From contig JAFWIQ010000006.1 in the NCBI GenBank assembly GCA_017511865.1, positions 1 through 51,041 of the forward strand: a stretch of DNA of 51,041 nucleotides. Direction: 5' to 3'. The notes below the pieces were generated by a model. It was not told the origin of the DNA. It worked only from the letters and a program-made list of their open reading frames with translations, and did no database searches. A program made the translations under genes and the position numbers. Shown in pieces: positions 48,725 to 51,041 of the stretch; position 1 is the first letter of the stretch; each line of letters opens with the position of its first letter. This stretch comes from Candidatus Saccharimonadota bacterium. GTDB taxonomy: Bacteria > Patescibacteriota > Saccharimonadia > Saccharimonadales > Saccharimonadaceae.

Positions 48725-49639
48725 CTATATTTTAACAGAATTAATAGCCTTTTTTAGTGTATTTATTGATTTTTGCAATTCTATTCCTTCTTTTTCTGAC
48801 AGTTTTATATCGAGCCTACGAACCACACCGGCCCTTCCCACTACCGAAGGAAAGCCAAAGCTCGTACCTGAAAAGCTATCATAAGACGACACCGCCAATA
48901 CCCTCATCTCGTCATTCAAAATACAATTCAAAATCTGCACCACACAAGTCGCAATACCATAATAAGTTGCGCCTTTTTTGTCTATAATTTCATAGGCTTC
49001 ATTTTTTACAAACTCAGAAATCCCCTTTCGAATGTCTTCCGACAACAACTCAGTCACCTTCTGACCACCCACATCCGCCAAAGACCACGCCGTAAGCTCC
49101 GTATCGCCATGCTCTCCCACCTGATAAGCATGCACGGATTTTGGGTTGATATTCAAATACCCAGCAATCCTAGACCTCAATCTCGCTGAGTCAAGCACCG
49201 TACCAGATCCAATCACTCGCTCCGCCGGCAAACCAGAAAATTTCATTGTGTAATACGTCAATACATCCATTGGGTTTGTCACTACCAAAAATATCCCATC
49301 AAACCCACTGTCCATAATCTGCTCAACCATCCCCTTCAAAATATTCACGTTCTTTTTGAGCAACTCCATCCTGGTTTCCCCAGGCTTTTGCGCCGCCCCC
49401 GCCGTAATCACTACCACGTCGCAATCTCTTGCATCCTTATAAGTGCCGTTGCTAACTTTTACATAACTCGGGGCCACCGCCAAAGCATCTCTAAGGTCCA
49501 TCGCCTCACCTTCAGCATCCTTCGCAATAATATCCGTTAATATAACTTCATTCACTGCTGTCCGCTGATTCACCAATGCAAACGCAATACTAGCCCCCAC
49601 ATTCCCCGTCCCCACAATCATGATTTTATTATTATCCAT
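48725..49639 (-). CDS. ldh: L-lactate dehydrogenase
   Basis: Reduces pyruvate to L-lactate with NADH, regenerating NAD in fermentation. 304 residues. Nucleotide-binding loop VGTGNVGASIAFAL, substrate loop AGAAQKPGETRMEL (Gln as in LDH, where malate dehydrogenase has Arg; catalytic Arg present), Arg in LDSARLRSRIAG and the catalytic His in QVGEHGDTE. The product fits a fermentative lifestyle. An extended -10 TGGTAAAAT lies at 49659-49667, and GGGTGG precedes the ATG. Confidence 0.95.
   Translation of the reverse strand: MDNNKIMIVGTGNVGASIAFALVNQRTAVNEVILTDIIAKDAEGEAMDLRDALAVAPSYVKVSNGTYKDARDCDVVVITAGAAQKPGETRMELLKKNVNILKGMVEQIMDSGFDGIFLVVTNPMDVLTYYTMKFSGLPAERVIGSGTVLDSARLRSRIAGYLNINPKSVHAYQVGEHGDTELTAWSLADVGGQKVTELLSEDIRKGISEFVKNEAYEIIDKKGATYYGIATCVVQILNCILNDEMRVLAVSSYDSFSGTSFGFPSVVGRAGVVRRLDIKLSEKEGIELQKSINTLKKAINSVKI
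48729..48737 (-). promoter_or_regulatory. extended -10 inside ldh, leaderless start of the DUF2207 gene
   Basis: Minus strand TGTTAAAAT, 6 bases before the ATG at 48722, lying in the last codons of ldh. Confidence 0.55.
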
Positions 49640-49658
49640 ACCACCCTTTCTTTTCTCT

Positions 49659-49667
49659 ATTTTACCA
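49659..49667 (-). promoter_or_regulatory. extended -10 for ldh
   Basis: Minus strand TGGTAAAAT, 19 bases before the ldh ATG, within the 33-base gap after the exonuclease gene. Confidence 0.55.
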
Positions 49668-49672
49668 TAAGT

Positions 49673-51041
49673 TTAATAATCTTCCGCAAAAATACTTTCA
49701 AAATAAAGCTTCAGCTCTTCGCCAATATACTCATCGACTTTATAAATTTCTGCCAGTTCCTTCAAAAATCTTGGTGCCAACCTCTCAATCCTTGCCTTTC
49801 TATACTCCTCCCATTCCTGAGCCTCTGTCTCCGACAAACTTTTTGGATAATTTCTCCCTTTATAATGCAACAAAAGTCCCATTAAACGTGTATCGACAAA
49901 ATCCGGACGAAAATCCGCCAACCGATTTTCATCCGCATTCCGTACCGCTGCCACCTTTACTTTATCTACGTCGTTTAAAAAACCATCATACAAAGCTGCT
50001 TCCGGCTCCACAGCTGGTGGAAATTCTGACCGACTTTCGTATTGTTCTCGTATCGTCTCGGCAAACTCCGGATGTTTTAATAGAATTTCCAAATTTTTAT
50101 CAACCACCTCCCGACTTAGTCCAATCCTCTCCCAACCATTATCACTCTCTAGTACCGTCACCGGCGCCACCGCTGGACATTTGTTGTAGCACAGCTCCTT
50201 TATAATTGGGAAAAATGATTTTAGCCGCGCGGATGAATCAGGTTCATCTGCCCGTTTCAATATCTCTTTCAGGTTGTATCTAAGATCAAACACCAACACA
50301 TTCCCATTTCGCCCACTCGTCAGCGGAAAAGCCACGGTAGTTTTGTTATGTTCCGAAGAATATCGCCCCGAAGCATAAACAAAAGGCCGCCTATCTTCAA
50401 GGTTTATTAATCTTTTAATCTCATTCTTATTCCGCATCTTAAACAAATATTCAAATAGCTTCGGCTGCTTTTCGCGAATCAATCGCGCCACTGCAATTGT
50501 CGCATAAACATCAGATAGAGCGTCGTGCGCATGCTCATGCGACACTCCATTTAGCTTAGTAATCAATTCAAGCCGATTCGTCGCCCGCCCATCCTCTGTA
50601 AACGGCCACTCAATCCCCTCCGGCCTTAAAGCCCTCGTCAATCTCACCACGTCCAAAATATCCCATCTAGACCTCCCATCTTTCCACTCCCACTCATACG
50701 GATCATAAAAGTTTCGCCACAAACATGCCCGCATAAACTCATCGTCAAATCTCACCGTATTATAGCCAACCGCTATCGTGCCAGGCGTAAAAATCTCCTC
50801 TATCACATATTTACAAAATTCCGCCTCGCTAATACCATCAGCTAAAGTCATTTGCGGTGTGATTTTTGTCACCATAATCGCACTCGGGCTCGGCAAGGCA
50901 TCCTCTGTCATTTTTACCAAAATATTCACTGGCTCACCTACCGGGTTCAAATCCATATCCGTCCTCTGCCCCGCAAACTGCATAATCCGATCCTCCCTAG
51001 CAGAAAGACCACTCGTTTCTAGGTCATAAAAGAAAAAATTA
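49673..51041 (-). CDS. sbcB: exonuclease I, 5' end beyond the window
   Basis: 3'-5' single-strand DNA exonuclease of the DEDDh family. The frame is open past the ATG at 50983 to the window edge and reads NFFFYDLETSGLSAREDRIM, so that ATG is internal and only a few residues are missing. Exo I (DFYDxET) carries the first Asp and Glu. VGYNTVRFDDEFMR supplies the next Asp, and HDALSDVYATIAVA the last His and Asp. A C-terminal SH3-like and helical region follows (about 200-455). Acts in recombination and mismatch repair. About 455 residues visible, near the E. coli length of 475. Confidence 0.93.
   Translation of the reverse strand, partial: NFFFYDLETSGLSAREDRIMQFAGQRTDMDLNPVGEPVNILVKMTEDALPSPSAIMVTKITPQMTLADGISEAEFCKYVIEEIFTPGTIAVGYNTVRFDDEFMRACLWRNFYDPYEWEWKDGRSRWDILDVVRLTRALRPEGIEWPFTEDGRATNRLELITKLNGVSHEHAHDALSDVYATIAVARLIREKQPKLFEYLFKMRNKNEIKRLINLEDRRPFVYASGRYSSEHNKTTVAFPLTSGRNGNVLVFDLRYNLKEILKRADEPDSSARLKSFFPIIKELCYNKCPAVAPVTVLESDNGWERIGLSREVVDKNLEILLKHPEFAETIREQYESRSEFPPAVEPEAALYDGFLNDVDKVKVAAVRNADENRLADFRPDFVDTRLMGLLLHYKGRNYPKSLSETEAQEWEEYRKARIERLAPRFLKELAEIYKVDEYIGEELKLYFESIFAEDY

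Noticed and set aside
48725-49639. Malate dehydrogenase instead of lactate dehydrogenase
   Set aside because: The specificity loop has Gln (AAQKPGETR), as in LDH, where malate dehydrogenase would have Arg.
50981-50983. ATG at 50983 as the start of the exonuclease
   Set aside because: The frame stays open upstream and encodes the first catalytic motif (FYDLETSG), so the real start lies beyond the window.
1-51041. CRISPR array, IS element or prophage
   Set aside because: I saw no regularly spaced direct repeats, transposase, integrase or phage structural genes. The only mobile-element hint is the tRNA-end duplication.
1-51041. Alternative genetic code with UGA as a sense codon, as in some CPR groups
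   Set aside because: All core genes run full length under the standard bacterial code, and TGA is used as a stop (for example the methyltransferase at 26341). RF1 alone does not decide this, but no in-frame TGA is needed anywhere.

Overview
The window looks like a chromosomal stretch of a small-genome bacterium of the Candidate Phyla Radiation, most probably a Saccharibacterium (TM7). This is inferred from gene content and protein style: compact aminoacyl-tRNA synthetases, ribosomal proteins and RNA polymerase of standard code-11 type, a FISUMP/InlB-type surface protein, many single-pass anchored proteins of unknown function, a sortase and a VanY-type peptidase, and very AT-rich promoters. 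No taxonomic marker could be searched. Most genes are on the minus strand. Base composition is around 40% GC, except for one gene near 6.2-6.8 kb that is clearly richer.

Layout, left to right: partial tRNA-Ala(CGC); signal peptidase I; a plus-strand pair (membrane protein and HtrA protease); prmC-prfA; tRNA-Val(CAC) followed by a 180-bp segment of hairpins that ends in a second copy of the tRNA 3' end; two secreted or anchored unknown proteins, one behind a perfect promoter and a structured leader; a GT4 glycosyltransferase; a VanY-like lipoprotein. From 9.2 to 22.9 kb lies the information-processing core: rpoB-rpoC, then secY-sortase-infA-rpmJ-rpsM-rpsK-rpsD-rpoA-rplQ-rplM-rpsI. From 23 to 29 kb follow khpA, rpsP, rnc, a NUDIX protein, nusB, rpmF (a 52-codon gene found by hand), a glutaredoxin, a TrmH-family methyltransferase and leuS. 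From 29 to 37 kb is a cell-envelope block: FISUMP/InlB-repeat surface protein, GT4, CtpA protease, PcsB-like CHAP hydrolase, ftsX, ftsE. From 37 to 51 kb are pheT-pheS, a 939-residue unknown membrane protein with a small tail-anchored neighbour, an aquaporin-like protein, metG, a Pro/Ala-rich anchored protein, a DUF2207 protein, L-lactate dehydrogenase and the 3' part of exonuclease I.

Across the window almost every promoter I can see is an extended -10 (TGnTATAAT-like). In eleven genes it sits 6-10 bases before the ATG, so the mRNA must be leaderless or nearly so, while other genes carry normal Shine-Dalgarno sequences. Other points worth attention are: loss of zinc ligands in RpoC (both sites), L36, L32 and S4; a sortase inside the ribosomal-protein operon; an ftsEX-pcsB-ctpA division/wall-cleavage cluster; a leader with two short ORFs and a 54-bp palindrome before a compositionally foreign secreted protein; and a candidate small RNA or attenuator before rpoB.
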